Below are positions 24,939-34,077 of a DNA stretch of 64,000 nt, piece after piece. Position numbers and translations under genes: made by a program. The first letter of the stretch is position 1, and each line of letters begins with the position of its first letter. Origin of the DNA: SZUA-309 sp965233675 (GTDB taxonomy: Bacteria; Pseudomonadota; Gammaproteobacteria; Pseudomonadales; Azotimanducaceae). The notes under the pieces are model-generated. The model did not search any database. It worked only from the letters and a program-made list of their open reading frames with translations, and had not been told where the DNA came from. The DNA lies in the NCBI GenBank assembly GCA_965233675.1, contig OZ247498.1:62001-126000 (forward strand), in the 5' to 3' direction.

Positions 24939-27059
24939 ATGTGCCATGAAAGAACGAACCGAAGGGAAGCAGCCGCGGGCGGCGGAGAGCAGCGCGCCCT
25001 GGTGTCTGCGGGGGTTGGATTGCTCCTGTCTGCGCTTCTGTTCGGTGGCTGTTCCGGCGGGGGCGGTGGCTCGGGCGGTGCCCTGGGGGTGACGACACCG
25101 CTGGTGGTCGACACCCTGCTCGATGACGGCGATGCTCCGGCCGGGAGCATGACCCTGCGGCAGGCCCTGGCGGATGCCGCCAGCGGTCAGCCCATAGAAT
25201 TCGATGCCTCCCTGAACGGGGGCATAGTCGAACTCACGATCGTGGGTGAGACGAATACCGTGCTGAAAGGCGAAGTGATGGGTATCCGTGACGAGCCCAG
25301 CGGACCGGTCTCTTATCTGGAGGGCTACTTCGATCGTGATTACGGCCGTTCGGCGCTCTACGCCCGCAAGGACGTGGTGATCGATGCCTCTGATCTTCCA
25401 GCCGGGATTACCCTTGCCTGGACCGGCGGCACGGCGAATCCTGCCCGGGTACTGGCCGTCTATGGTGATCTGACCCTGCGCAATGTGGCCATCACCGGTG
25501 GGGTGAATGTGGCGGAGGACATCGCCACTGCAGATCCTGATGCACAACCCTGGACACTGGCGCGCGGCGGCGGGCTCGCCGTGTGGGGGTTGGCCCGGCT
25601 CTCAGACTGCGAGATTTTCGACAACCATGTGGAGGGTGATTTCGATTCCTCACGGGATCGTGGTGCCTTCGGCGGCGGTGTCTATGCAAACAACGTCGAG
25701 ATCGAACGTTGTGTGATCAGCGGCAACTCGGTCCTCGGTGGTGGTGCGGCCGGTGGCGGCGTGTTCTCAGTGGGTGGCGCAGACACGTCCCGCTCGACCT
25801 CGAGCATCTCCCGGACGTCGGTGACCGGCAACCGGATCAGCGGTCTGTTCACCTACGGTGGCGGTGTGTATTCCGATGGTGGCGGTATCGGCAATCGCAA
25901 GACTCTGGAGATTCACAACTCGACCATCGCCCGCAACCTGGTTGAACCCGCACCCGGTCTGCCACCGTTTGTTCTGGCGGCCGGCTACTGGCGCGGTGGT
26001 GGCGTGTACATGTCGAATGGATTCCTGACGCTGAAGGCCGCAACGATTGTGGAAAACGCAGTCTACGGGGTGCCGAGGACGGACTCGCTCGGCAAACCGA
26101 ATCTGGCCGGCGGCGTGGCGGCGACCATCGGTAATGCCCATGCCATCGAAGACATGCTGATCGGTCACTCGCTCATCGTTGGCAACATGGTGCATGAAAT
26201 CGGTGGCGCGAGTTATGCACACGATGTGTTCACCGGCTCCACCTTCCATTTCCAGAGCCTCGGCTATAACCGCTTCGGCGTACTCGATTTCAGCCAGATG
26301 CTGGTGCCGGTGGGTGAGCCTACCTGGGCATCGCTGTCCCGGCGCCACTACCCGAAGGAAGGCGATCGGGAAGGATTGGCGCTGGACGAAGTTGCCAACG
26401 TGGTTTCCGGCATCACCCGCTCGACGCATATCCCCTCGGTGGGTGTGGATGCGGCGGAGAACGCAGTGCTCAGCTATGAGCCCTGGGATCAGGCGGTGAA
26501 TCAGATCCCTGCCGCCACCTACCCGGTCAGCGAGGTTCTGGGCGAGTACGAGGTCGACGGCGGCGGAGTCGATGACTTCCTGTCCATCGTGCTCAGCCGG
26601 ATTGAGTCCACCTATGGGCTGCCGGACTTCGCGGCGGACTTCACAACGGATTTCGAGGCCTTCCTTGCCAGCGTGGATACGGATGAGGATACGGCAGGCA
26701 ATCAGCCCTATGTCTCTCCTACAGGCGATCCCATCGTCACCCTGGCGGATACGCTCTGGTTCGGGCCCTCGCAGACCTGGCCGAAGGAAGTGGCCAACTG
26801 GCCCTACATCGAGTTCTGGCATCGGCTCGATGCCTGGCTGCTTGGAGAAGGGATTCCGGGTATGGGCTCGGAGGCATTCGCGGATGACGTCTGGGAACGC
26901 CTCTTTTCCTCCGGACCGCTCCTGGAAAACCCGGACATTGATGTGTCGATGAATGAGCGACAGGCCTATCAGGTGCGTGTTGAATCCATGGATCAGATGG
27001 GCAGGTCCCGGCCTGCGAACAGCGCCGCCGATATTGGCGCCATGGAAGTCGCCAACTGA
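24939..27059 (+). CDS. Surface or periplasmic beta-helix lipoprotein
   Basis: 706 residues from ATG 24939 (GAGG nine bases upstream; TTG 24909 also possible). The signal peptide ends in a lipobox LLFGGC followed by a Gly/Ser linker. Next, VDTLLDDGDAPAGSMTLRQA is a divergent form of the CSLREA-type region that precedes right-handed parallel beta-helices. Repeated GGGVYxNN, GNSxxxGGGAAGGGVFS and NSTIARN rungs span about residues 175-400. The C-terminal 250 residues have no repeats and end SAADIGAMEVAN, a common ending of such proteins. Likely cell-surface adhesin or polysaccharide-binding protein; no lyase residues can be assigned. Confidence 0.75.
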   Translation: MCHERTNRREAAAGGGEQRALVSAGVGLLLSALLFGGCSGGGGGSGGALGVTTPLVVDTLLDDGDAPAGSMTLRQALADAASGQPIEFDASLNGGIVELTIVGETNTVLKGEVMGIRDEPSGPVSYLEGYFDRDYGRSALYARKDVVIDASDLPAGITLAWTGGTANPARVLAVYGDLTLRNVAITGGVNVAEDIATADPDAQPWTLARGGGLAVWGLARLSDCEIFDNHVEGDFDSSRDRGAFGGGVYANNVEIERCVISGNSVLGGGAAGGGVFSVGGADTSRSTSSISRTSVTGNRISGLFTYGGGVYSDGGGIGNRKTLEIHNSTIARNLVEPAPGLPPFVLAAGYWRGGGVYMSNGFLTLKAATIVENAVYGVPRTDSLGKPNLAGGVAATIGNAHAIEDMLIGHSLIVGNMVHEIGGASYAHDVFTGSTFHFQSLGYNRFGVLDFSQMLVPVGEPTWASLSRRHYPKEGDREGLALDEVANVVSGITRSTHIPSVGVDAAENAVLSYEPWDQAVNQIPAATYPVSEVLGEYEVDGGGVDDFLSIVLSRIESTYGLPDFAADFTTDFEAFLASVDTDEDTAGNQPYVSPTGDPIVTLADTLWFGPSQTWPKEVANWPYIEFWHRLDAWLLGEGIPGMGSEAFADDVWERLFSSGPLLENPDIDVSMNERQAYQVRVESMDQMGRSRPANSAADIGAMEVAN

Positions 27060-27166
27060 CGGGAAGGATCAGCCGGCCGCCCGGAGGGTTCCTTCCAGCC
27101 TTGCTGGACGGACGGCTGATGCGCGAAGCACAATGAGGGCGATCTAGTCTTGAAAGAGGACAGGTA

Positions 27167-27475
27167 ATGGGTCGACCACCTGAATCCGAAGAGCCTGATG
27201 CCACATTTGGTCATCGTTTCGCCGGTCTCTGCGAGCGCATTGAGGCCGGGCTGCACGAATACTACGTTGCCCCTTACCGACGATCGTTTGCGCGTGCGCA
27301 GCGGGATGAGGATGACCTGTTCATGCTGCTGGTGATGGCCGAAAGTATGGGTGTGCCAAATCCGGCTGCGTTTTACACACTGGAACTGCTGCCCGTTGTT
27401 TACGATCGTTTCCACGAGTGGCATCGGCGCATGGGTATGGAACGCTCCCCTCTGGATCACATCAGTTGTTGTTAG
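27167..27475 (+). CDS. Cory-CC-star-type small protein
   Basis: 102 residues from ATG 27167 with AGAGGACAGG upstream. The block YYVAPYRRSFARAQRDEDDL, then FMLLVMAESMGVPNP, FYTLELLP and FHEWHRRMGMERSPLDH, ends in two cysteines immediately before the stop. That matches the small family I know as cory-CC-star, named for its C-terminal Cys-Cys-stop and found beside ArsA-like ATPases. The role is unknown; the terminal CC could bind a metal or be modified. Its last codons overlap the start of the ATPase gene. Confidence 0.8.
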   Translation: MGRPPESEEPDATFGHRFAGLCERIEAGLHEYYVAPYRRSFARAQRDEDDLFMLLVMAESMGVPNPAAFYTLELLPVVYDRFHEWHRRMGMERSPLDHISCC

Positions 27476-28458
27476 ATCTGGCACGCTCCAGGCGGATTCT
27501 GTTTTTCGGCGGCAAGGGAGGCGTCGGAAAGACCACGGTATCAGCGGCTACTGCTGCCGCCATCGCGGAGGAGGGCGCCAGTGTATTGCTCGTTTCAACC
27601 GACCCGGCCCATAACCTGGGGCACCTGTTCGATAGAACGATAGGTCCGACCCCCGAAAAGATCGCACCCGGACTGGATGCCGTCGAACTCGATCCAGAGG
27701 CAACGGTTGACGCCCACCTGGCGGAAGTCTCGAGCGCCCTGCACCAACTCATGCCCGTCGATCAGCATAAGGAAATCGATAAGCACATGCGGCTGTCCAG
27801 GGCTGCGCCAGGCATGCAGGAAGCGGCCATGCTGGAGCGGATTGCCGATACGATTGACGAGGCGGGTTCAGAGTATGACCTGATCGTTTTCGACACCGCG
27901 CCTTCGGGCCATACGGCCCGTCTCATGGCCCTGCCGGAGATGATGTCTGCATGGACAGAAGGGCTGATCAAGCGGCGGGACAAGGCGGATCGGTTTGCCG
28001 GTTTTTTCAGAGATCTGGGGCGCGACGATGCCACCGAAGCGGGCAAAACCGTTGGTGGAGACGGGCTGGACGAGCAGCAACGTGAAAGCAGGATCCGGCA
28101 GATCCTGATGCGTCGGCGCGCAAAGTTCTCGAGATTGCGTGAACGGCTGGCTGATCCGGAAACGACTTCTTTTGTGATCGTTCTGGCCGCGGAGCGGTTG
28201 CCCGTGCTGGAGACGATCGAGCTCCACCAGCAGCTCCAGCAGGCGGATATCTCGGTTGAGTGCCTGGTCGTCAACAAGCGATCACCGCCTGATCGCGGCG
28301 AGTTTCTGAAAGAACGTCGTCAGCAGGAAGAAGCCCACCTGCGCACGCTCAATCAGGCATTGCCTCAATTGCCCAGACAGAACATCGATCTGATGGCCCA
28401 TGACGTGACAGGACTGGAAGCTGTGCAGCAACTGGGGATGGCGCTGGGCCGGAGCTGA
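27466..28458 (+). CDS. ArsA/GET3-family ATPase
   Basis: 330 residues if started at TTG 27466 inside the final codons of the cory-CC-star gene; TTG 27469 and GTG 27418 are alternatives. It carries the deviant Walker A GGKGGVGKTT (15-24), switch I STDPAHNLGHLF and switch II FDTAPSGHTARLM, all hallmarks of ArsA/GET3 ATPases. No membrane partner ArsB or arsenic Cys triad is visible. The partner is probably the CC-ended small protein. Likely a dimeric ATP-driven chaperone or metal-transfer protein; the cargo is unknown. Confidence 0.88.
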   Translation: MLLDLARSRRILFFGGKGGVGKTTVSAATAAAIAEEGASVLLVSTDPAHNLGHLFDRTIGPTPEKIAPGLDAVELDPEATVDAHLAEVSSALHQLMPVDQHKEIDKHMRLSRAAPGMQEAAMLERIADTIDEAGSEYDLIVFDTAPSGHTARLMALPEMMSAWTEGLIKRRDKADRFAGFFRDLGRDDATEAGKTVGGDGLDEQQRESRIRQILMRRRAKFSRLRERLADPETTSFVIVLAAERLPVLETIELHQQLQQADISVECLVVNKRSPPDRGEFLKERRQQEEAHLRTLNQALPQLPRQNIDLMAHDVTGLEAVQQLGMALGRS

Positions 28459-28580
28459 TTCCCGGCTCTGAAGTTGCCTGATCCGATGCCGACTCTGTTT
28501 TACGCCGGTTTTACAAAGTTGTAGCCGGTTCTGGACTAGCATCTCCGCGTCAAATCACAAGTAAGGCAAGGAGAGTCATA

Positions 28581-28985
28581 GTGACCAAGCTGACGACTAT
28601 CGAAGGAATCGGGCCGGCTTTCGAAGAAAAGCTCCAGAGTGCTGGAATCAGCAGCTGCGAAGCGTTGCTGGAGAAAGGCGCCACGAGCAGCGGTCGCAAG
28701 GAAATCGCAACGGAGTCCGGCCTCGATGACAGCCGGGTTCTGCGGTTCGTCAACCACGCCGATCTCATGCGGGTGAAGGGTGTGGGTGGCGAGTACGCTG
28801 AACTGCTCGAAGCAGCCGGCGTGGACAGCGTGCCGGAACTGGCACAGCGGAATGCGGAAAACCTCACGCAGAAGATGTCAGAGGTTAACGAATCCAAGTC
28901 CCTCGTTCGGTCGTTGCCGAGTGCAGCAACCGTTGAGGGCTGGGTGGCCGAGGCAAAGGACCTGCCCCGGGTCGTCACTCACTGA
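28581..28985 (+). CDS. Helix-hairpin-helix protein (DUF4332-like)
   Basis: 134 residues from GTG 28581 with AAGGAGAG upstream. Two helix-hairpin-helix units are evident: TIEGIGPAFEEKLQSAGIS and MRVKGVGGEYAELLEAAGVD, the arrangement of DUF4332. These motifs usually bind DNA backbone without sequence preference. It ends on the convergent CHASE2 kinase gene with an 11-bp overlap. The 122-bp upstream gap ends with a TTTTAC-rich stretch that may hold a promoter. Confidence 0.8.
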   Translation: MTKLTTIEGIGPAFEEKLQSAGISSCEALLEKGATSSGRKEIATESGLDDSRVLRFVNHADLMRVKGVGGEYAELLEAAGVDSVPELAQRNAENLTQKMSEVNESKSLVRSLPSAATVEGWVAEAKDLPRVVTH

Positions 28986-31479
28986 TTTGAGTGGCGGGAA
29001 GGGTCACGGTAAACCGTGACCCTTCGTTCAATCGGCTGCTGACAGTGATTCTGCCGCCGTGCCTTTCTGCCACGGTTTTCACGAACCTCAGCCCCAGCCC
29101 CGTGCCCCGCTGTTCGGCGAGCCTCGGTTCGTTCGAGCGGAAGTAAGGTTCGAAGATCCGATCCAGTTCATCCTCTGGAATACCCACCCCGTTGTCGATC
29201 ACGTCGATGAGATAGTTCCGGCCCTCCCTGCGCATGCTGGCACGAATTTCACCGCCCGCTTCGCTGTACTTGATGGCGTTGCTGAGCAGATTGATGAACG
29301 CCCGCTCGAGCATTTCTCCATTGCCGGTCAGCCAGGCGCCCACCTCTTCGTCGAGTTCGTAGCGGGCATTGATGACGATTTCCTTTTCCCGGGCCAGGTG
29401 GAAAACCGTATCGATGGCATTGTCCACAATGGTCACCAGGTCCACCTCGTAGGTTTCGAACTGCTCCCGTGCCTGGGCGCGGGAGAGCTGCAGAAACTGC
29501 TCTGAGACGGACAGTGCTTTCTGGGCATAGCGGCCGATGTCATCAAGCAGGCGGCTTGGCGGCGCGCTGCGGACCAGTGCAAGCACCGACTGCATGGGCG
29601 AACGAAGATCATGTGACAGAAACGTCAGTGCCTCTTCCCGGTGGCGCTCGGCGATACGCACATCCGACACATCCGTGAGCGTCACCACCCAGGGTTCCGC
29701 CGATTCGCTCATCTGACCCAGAGGCGCGGCTTCCACCACCACAGGCGTGCCTTCGGCGGTCTGGGTCTCAAAGGAGACCGTCTGCCGCTCCAGCAGGACA
29801 GAGCGGCTGATATCCAGCCAATTGCTGCCCAGCGGGGGGACGATGCCGGCCACCAGTTCGGTCAGGTTCCGGGCCTGGGCGGCGTCCGGGGTATGCAGCA
29901 GTTTCCGCCAGGCCGCGTTGGCCAGCAGAACCTGGTTCAGTGCGGAGATGACGGCCACGCCGATCGGCATTTCTTCCAGTCCGCGCAGTCCCACTTCGCG
30001 ACCGAGTCGCACTTCCCTGGCTGTGGTCTTCAGCAGCCGGATCTGGGCGGCGAGACGTTCTCCCGGCAGACTGACGTCCACCTGAGCTGGATTGAGCATC
30101 TCTTTGAGACTTGCTGCGAAACGTCTGTCCGCTTCGCTGAACGGGTGCTGCCTGCTCAGTACCAGCCAATGGTTGGAGGTGCCCGGCAGGACGATCTGCC
30201 GGTCGTTCTGCATGGCCGGTGCCGCCTCGTACCAGACCGGTTCTGCATCCAGGAGGGCACCCAGCGCCGTGCCGGCATCCTGGGCCGTGGTCTGTTCCTG
30301 ATGGACCCAGCGTGACCGTTCCTGCACCAGGCGTGACATCTCGTTGGCGACGAAACCCCAGGCGATTTCATGGCGCCGCCAGCTCCAGTAGGGATAACAG
30401 AGCAGACAGCTGACAATGGCAGCGGCCAGGGGCAATTCGATCCTCAGCAGGACGAGGGTGCCGATTGTGATGGCCACCGGCACGGCGGCGAAAGAGAGGG
30501 CGGCGACGAGCATGGCTTTGGGCGACAGCCGGGGTAACAGCAACACCGGCAGAATGACGCAGGCCAGGGATATCATCAGGATGAGTGAACCCGGAGCGGG
30601 GTCGATCAGCCGATCCTGCACGATGGCATTGAACAGGTTGCCGTTGAACTCCACACCGGCCATGGGCCGGCCGTGCCGGCTTACCGGGCTGGTCACGGAA
30701 TCCGGGGCCGCGGAATTGGTGATGCCGAGAAAGACGATCCGGTCGGCGAGCACGTCCACACCCACACGACCGCTGAGCAGGTCACCGGCGGAAAACTCGG
30801 GAATAGTCCCGGGTGGTCCGGCGAATGGGATATAGACAAAGTCACACAGCTGATTCTGCAGGCTGAATGCCTGGTCTCCGGCGCAGCGGGAAGGCCGATC
30901 CGCTGCGTAGCCAAGGGCCTGCGCCAGCGCGTGAGCGACATGAGGCCAGTGGGCGGTGCCAATCCCCTGGTGCAGGTAAACGCCACGGGCGATGGCGTCT
31001 GATTCCAGCTCCACGTGTGCATGGCCGAGCACGTCTGCCACGGCCAGAAGATCGGGATAGGGCAGCACCTCCACCATCTGCCGGCCGGTCGCCAGGGCAT
31101 CGATGATCACGGGCAGTGCCAGCATGGGGGCATTCGCCGCGGCAGCCACGAGCGCACGATCTGCCGCCGGATCTGTCTGGCCGCCGTAAACGATGTCGGC
31201 AAAGACCGCGGCCGGCCTGCCTTCGCTGATCCGATTCAGCAGGCGGGCCTGTACCTCGCGGGGCCAGGGCCAGGCGCCATGGGCATCCATGCTCTGCTCG
31301 TCGATACCGACGAGGACCAGATTGTCCATGAGGGGGGGCGGGTGGCGGTTGATGACTGAGTCATAAACGGCGAGATCAAAAACACGGAACCATCCCTGCT
31401 GGATGCTGACGGCACAGAATCCCAGTGCCGCGGCGAAAAAGACCGCGGACTCTAGTCTGAACCGGGTGCTGGGCGCCAT
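28975..31479 (-). CDS. CHASE2-domain sensor histidine kinase
   Basis: 834 residues. Order: N-terminal membrane anchor, extracytoplasmic CHASE2 domain (about 35-310; LVGIDEQSMDAHGAWPWPR is typical), three closely spaced membrane helices (about 315-385), a PAS-like linker (about 500-615), then HisKA with phospho-acceptor His623 in FLSHDLRSPMQS, the N box NLLSNAIKYS, G1 DNGVGIPEDE and G2 RGTGLGL. It should phosphorylate the response regulator at 33050. The gene is last in the unit RR - FecR/LysM protein - kinase. Its final codons form a perfect palindrome (28998-29025). Confidence 0.92.
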   Translation of the reverse strand: MAPSTRFRLESAVFFAAALGFCAVSIQQGWFRVFDLAVYDSVINRHPPPLMDNLVLVGIDEQSMDAHGAWPWPREVQARLLNRISEGRPAAVFADIVYGGQTDPAADRALVAAAANAPMLALPVIIDALATGRQMVEVLPYPDLLAVADVLGHAHVELESDAIARGVYLHQGIGTAHWPHVAHALAQALGYAADRPSRCAGDQAFSLQNQLCDFVYIPFAGPPGTIPEFSAGDLLSGRVGVDVLADRIVFLGITNSAAPDSVTSPVSRHGRPMAGVEFNGNLFNAIVQDRLIDPAPGSLILMISLACVILPVLLLPRLSPKAMLVAALSFAAVPVAITIGTLVLLRIELPLAAAIVSCLLCYPYWSWRRHEIAWGFVANEMSRLVQERSRWVHQEQTTAQDAGTALGALLDAEPVWYEAAPAMQNDRQIVLPGTSNHWLVLSRQHPFSEADRRFAASLKEMLNPAQVDVSLPGERLAAQIRLLKTTAREVRLGREVGLRGLEEMPIGVAVISALNQVLLANAAWRKLLHTPDAAQARNLTELVAGIVPPLGSNWLDISRSVLLERQTVSFETQTAEGTPVVVEAAPLGQMSESAEPWVVTLTDVSDVRIAERHREEALTFLSHDLRSPMQSVLALVRSAPPSRLLDDIGRYAQKALSVSEQFLQLSRAQAREQFETYEVDLVTIVDNAIDTVFHLAREKEIVINARYELDEEVGAWLTGNGEMLERAFINLLSNAIKYSEAGGEIRASMRREGRNYLIDVIDNGVGIPEDELDRIFEPYFRSNEPRLAEQRGTGLGLRFVKTVAERHGGRITVSSRLNEGSRFTVTLPATQISE
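28998..29025. terminator. Perfect palindrome at the convergent gene ends
   Basis: GAAGGGTCACGGT (28998-29010) is followed two bases later by its exact complement. It lies 13 bp after the DUF4332-like stop and inside the last codons of the CHASE2 kinase gene. It could end plus-strand transcription, although no T-run follows, so it may act only as a pausing or RNA-protecting hairpin. Confidence 0.55.
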
Positions 31480-31497
31480 ACGGAAAGCTGCTGTTGA

Positions 31498-33063
31498 TCA
31501 GAGCAGGAAAGGTACCACCAGAACGCCGAGAAGCCACCATGGACGCCGGTACACGCCGGTTTCCGCAACGACCGGTGTGCTGTCGATGTCGTTTTCAATG
31601 GCGGTGATCTCCACCCGATACATGCCGGCACGGTCGAGCTGTATGGCATAGGTGGGCGTGGTGACCACGGTGTCGATGAGGGTGGTCGCGAAATCGGGAT
31701 CCCGGCTGATCCGGACCCGATAGCCGTCTGCACTACCGTGCGTCCAGTCGGCCGTCAGCCGCAGGCTCTGACTGCCCAGCGCCACGTCCGTTACCGGCCG
31801 GGGGCGAACGGTTAATGGCTGGCCAGGGCTGTAGTCGCTGCGATCGCTCTTCACGCGCCAGACGTACTGGCCGGGTGGCAGCACCGGCGCCACTTCGCTG
31901 GTGGACAGATTCTGCTCCCACTGGATCTGACCGAATGCGGGATCGAGGGACACCTGCACCTGATACGGCCCTGATTCGTCTGTCTGCCACTGCAGTTGGA
32001 CGTCACCGCTGTCGTAGACCGCCTGGGAAAGGGACACCGGTGCGGGTCGGGTGAGCGCTACATCGAGGCTCGATTCGTAGCCTTCCAGAGCACTTTTGCT
32101 GATGCCGCGCACGGCGACCCGATAGCTGGCGGGGGGCAGATCGGGCAGTCGCAGCGCCGCTGTTTCCCGAACTTCCACATGCACGGGCGTCTGGGGATCA
32201 GAAGCGTCGAAGATGCTGATTCGATATTGCCCTGCACCCGCAAGCGGTTGCCAGCGGAGCTCGGTTCCGAAGGCGTAGCTGCCCGGGGACGACACCCAGA
32301 CGGGGGCGGACAGCAATGCTTCCCGGACATCTCCCGCCGGGCTGGCGGCCAGACCGTAGCCTGCGGGAACCGGCGTTTCCGTATCCCGGAGGAAGCCCAC
32401 ATCGCCCTCGAGCGTTTCCGTGAGAGAACCGTCGTCCTGCACCGCCACCCTGAATTCCGTGCCTCGCACGGCAGCGGTGCCCGCCGGGGAAGATATCCTG
32501 AAGCTGGAGGCATCATTCCGGCGGATGACGTTGGAAGTGCCTCTGCCTCTGTAGAAGCGAAGATGGGTGTCCACCATCCCGGTATCGCCGTAGGCCGTCA
32601 GTATGTTGAACAGAACTTCGGAGTCTGCCGCAACCCGCAATGAGGAACCGTCAGCGAAACCCACAAGCACCGCGCCGTCGGCGGTGACCAGCCGATGCCC
32701 CATCTCTATCTGCCGGCCCGGCGTGGCGGGCTCGGGATCCGGCGTCAGCAGCCGGGCGGTACCGCGGACGTTCAGCACCTCGGCTGTAGCCGGTTGGCGG
32801 ACGAGCCACTTCACGGGAATCCGTAACCGGGTGCCTGGCCGGAGGAGACGCTCGTCTTCCAGGCGATTGAATTCGATGATCCGCTCCGCAAAACTTGCGG
32901 AGCCGCAATAGCGGCTGGCGATATTCCAGATTTCATCACCCGGGCGGACGGTGTAGGTCCATTCGGCCTCATCCGCCTCTTCCGCGACAACCATCGATGA
33001 CAGCGCCGTTGCCGTCAGCCACAGGAGGGCGCAGAAGCGCAGGCGCAGGTTAGAGCGCTTCAA
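31498..33063 (-). CDS. LysM and FecR domain periplasmic protein
   Basis: 521 residues. A signal peptide (1-27) is followed by a LysM repeat (about 36-85; YTVRPGDEIWNIASRYCG) that binds peptidoglycan, a FecR-type domain (about 95-230; SSPAGTAAVRGTEFRVAV) and then repeated fibronectin-like strands rich in WQxxxxAGQYRI patterns. The final residues WWLLGVLVVPFLL make a membrane helix. This looks like an envelope-anchored sensor or scaffold. Its start overlaps the response-regulator stop by 14 bp and its stop lies 18 bp before the kinase start. Confidence 0.85.
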   Translation of the reverse strand: MKRSNLRLRFCALLWLTATALSSMVVAEEADEAEWTYTVRPGDEIWNIASRYCGSASFAERIIEFNRLEDERLLRPGTRLRIPVKWLVRQPATAEVLNVRGTARLLTPDPEPATPGRQIEMGHRLVTADGAVLVGFADGSSLRVAADSEVLFNILTAYGDTGMVDTHLRFYRGRGTSNVIRRNDASSFRISSPAGTAAVRGTEFRVAVQDDGSLTETLEGDVGFLRDTETPVPAGYGLAASPAGDVREALLSAPVWVSSPGSYAFGTELRWQPLAGAGQYRISIFDASDPQTPVHVEVRETAALRLPDLPPASYRVAVRGISKSALEGYESSLDVALTRPAPVSLSQAVYDSGDVQLQWQTDESGPYQVQVSLDPAFGQIQWEQNLSTSEVAPVLPPGQYVWRVKSDRSDYSPGQPLTVRPRPVTDVALGSQSLRLTADWTHGSADGYRVRISRDPDFATTLIDTVVTTPTYAIQLDRAGMYRVEITAIENDIDSTPVVAETGVYRRPWWLLGVLVVPFLL

Positions 33064-33721
33064 GACGATATCCGTGCTGGTAGATGGTTCTGATCCGGAA
33101 ACCGGATTCGGGGTTGATTTCGAGCCGCCGGCGTACCCGACTCATGTGCACGTCCACCGTTCTGGTGTTGACGCCGCTCACCTTCCAGACATCGCGCAAC
33201 AGCTGTTCTCTGGAGAGCAGACGCCCCACGTTGCGGAACAGATGCTGGGCCAGTTCGTAATCCTTTGCGGTGAGCGAGATGGTTTCACCGTTCCGGGTGA
33301 CTGTCTGTGTGTCGGGAAAGAACCGGAAAGGGCCGACCGCAAACTCCAGTTCCTCGTTTGCCAGCCGGCGGCCCAGCGCGGTGACCCGAGCGAGAAATTC
33401 CGCCCGGGTGATGTTCTTCACCATGTAGTCGTCGGCGCCGGCATGCAGCACATCGACGATGTCACGCTCCGAATCCCGCTGGGTGACAAAGAGGATGGGC
33501 ACATGCCAGTGGACTTTGCTGCGGGCATGCGCCAGCACTTCCACGCCGCTCACGTCCGGAAGTTCCCAGTCCAGAATCAGCAGGTCGAACCTGCTGTCCG
33601 GAATCGCATTCAGAAGATCCTGGCCGCGCTCGTAATGCGCCACCTGGTGGCCGGCGTCTTCGAGCCAGCCTTTCACCATGGCGGCCTGAGCCGGATCATC
33701 CTCCAGAAGGGATATCTGCAT
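33050..33721 (-). CDS. OmpR-type response regulator
   Basis: 223 residues from ATG 33721 (GTG 33727 is two codons earlier). The receiver domain has the acidic pair LLEDD near the start, phospho-acceptor Asp51 in LLILDWELPD and Lys in DDYMVKNITRAEF. The C-terminal winged helix has SLTAKDYELAQHLFRN, NTRTVDVHMSRVRRRLE and FRIRTIYQHGYRL. Translation is coupled to the FecR/LysM gene (14-bp overlap). Partner kinase is most likely the CHASE2 protein of the same unit. Confidence 0.93.
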   Translation of the reverse strand: MQISLLEDDPAQAAMVKGWLEDAGHQVAHYERGQDLLNAIPDSRFDLLILDWELPDVSGVEVLAHARSKVHWHVPILFVTQRDSERDIVDVLHAGADDYMVKNITRAEFLARVTALGRRLANEELEFAVGPFRFFPDTQTVTRNGETISLTAKDYELAQHLFRNVGRLLSREQLLRDVWKVSGVNTRTVDVHMSRVRRRLEINPESGFRIRTIYQHGYRLEAL

Positions 33722-33741
33722 GTCCACCTGTGTATCAGAAC

Positions 33742-34077
33742 TCAGCTGCTTGTAAACAGACGGCCCGCCAGTCGACCGACCACGGAACTCAGGTCGCCGT
33801 CGAACGTCTGGACAACCGGCGCGATCAATCGCATGGCCCGATCCGTGGCAGACGCGTCCACACCCGTCTGCCGGGCAATGTCGTCGAGATCGAGCATATC
33901 CAGAAAGCCTTGCACATCCAGCCTCGACAGACAATCCGTCAGATCAGGTCCTTCCCTGGACCTGAGCTGACGATTCATTTCACCGGCGATGCCGACCACC
34001 TCATCGCTGTTCAGGCCGAGGGATTTGAGCTGTTCGAACAGGTCCGGACTTTTCGAGATGAGGTTGACGAGATCCAC
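33742..34077 (-). CDS. Uncharacterised 111-residue protein of the sensing operon
   Basis: GTG 34077 overlaps the stop of the TM-helix channel gene by one base (TAGTG), so translation is probably coupled. The product is a soluble, mostly helical acidic protein with no signal peptide and no motif I recognise. It lies between the channel and the response regulator (20-bp gap), which suggests a regulatory or adaptor role. Short variants of channel-accessory proteins exist, but I cannot assign it to a family. Confidence 0.7.
   Translation of the reverse strand: MDLVNLISKSPDLFEQLKSLGLNSDEVVGIAGEMNRQLRSREGPDLTDCLSRLDVQGFLDMLDLDDIARQTGVDASATDRAMRLIAPVVQTFDGDLSSVVGRLAGRLFTSS

Noticed and set aside
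25767..26822. Minus-strand open frame of 351 codons within the beta-helix lipoprotein gene
   Set aside because: No recognisable domain; His/Arg-rich composition typical of out-of-frame reading.
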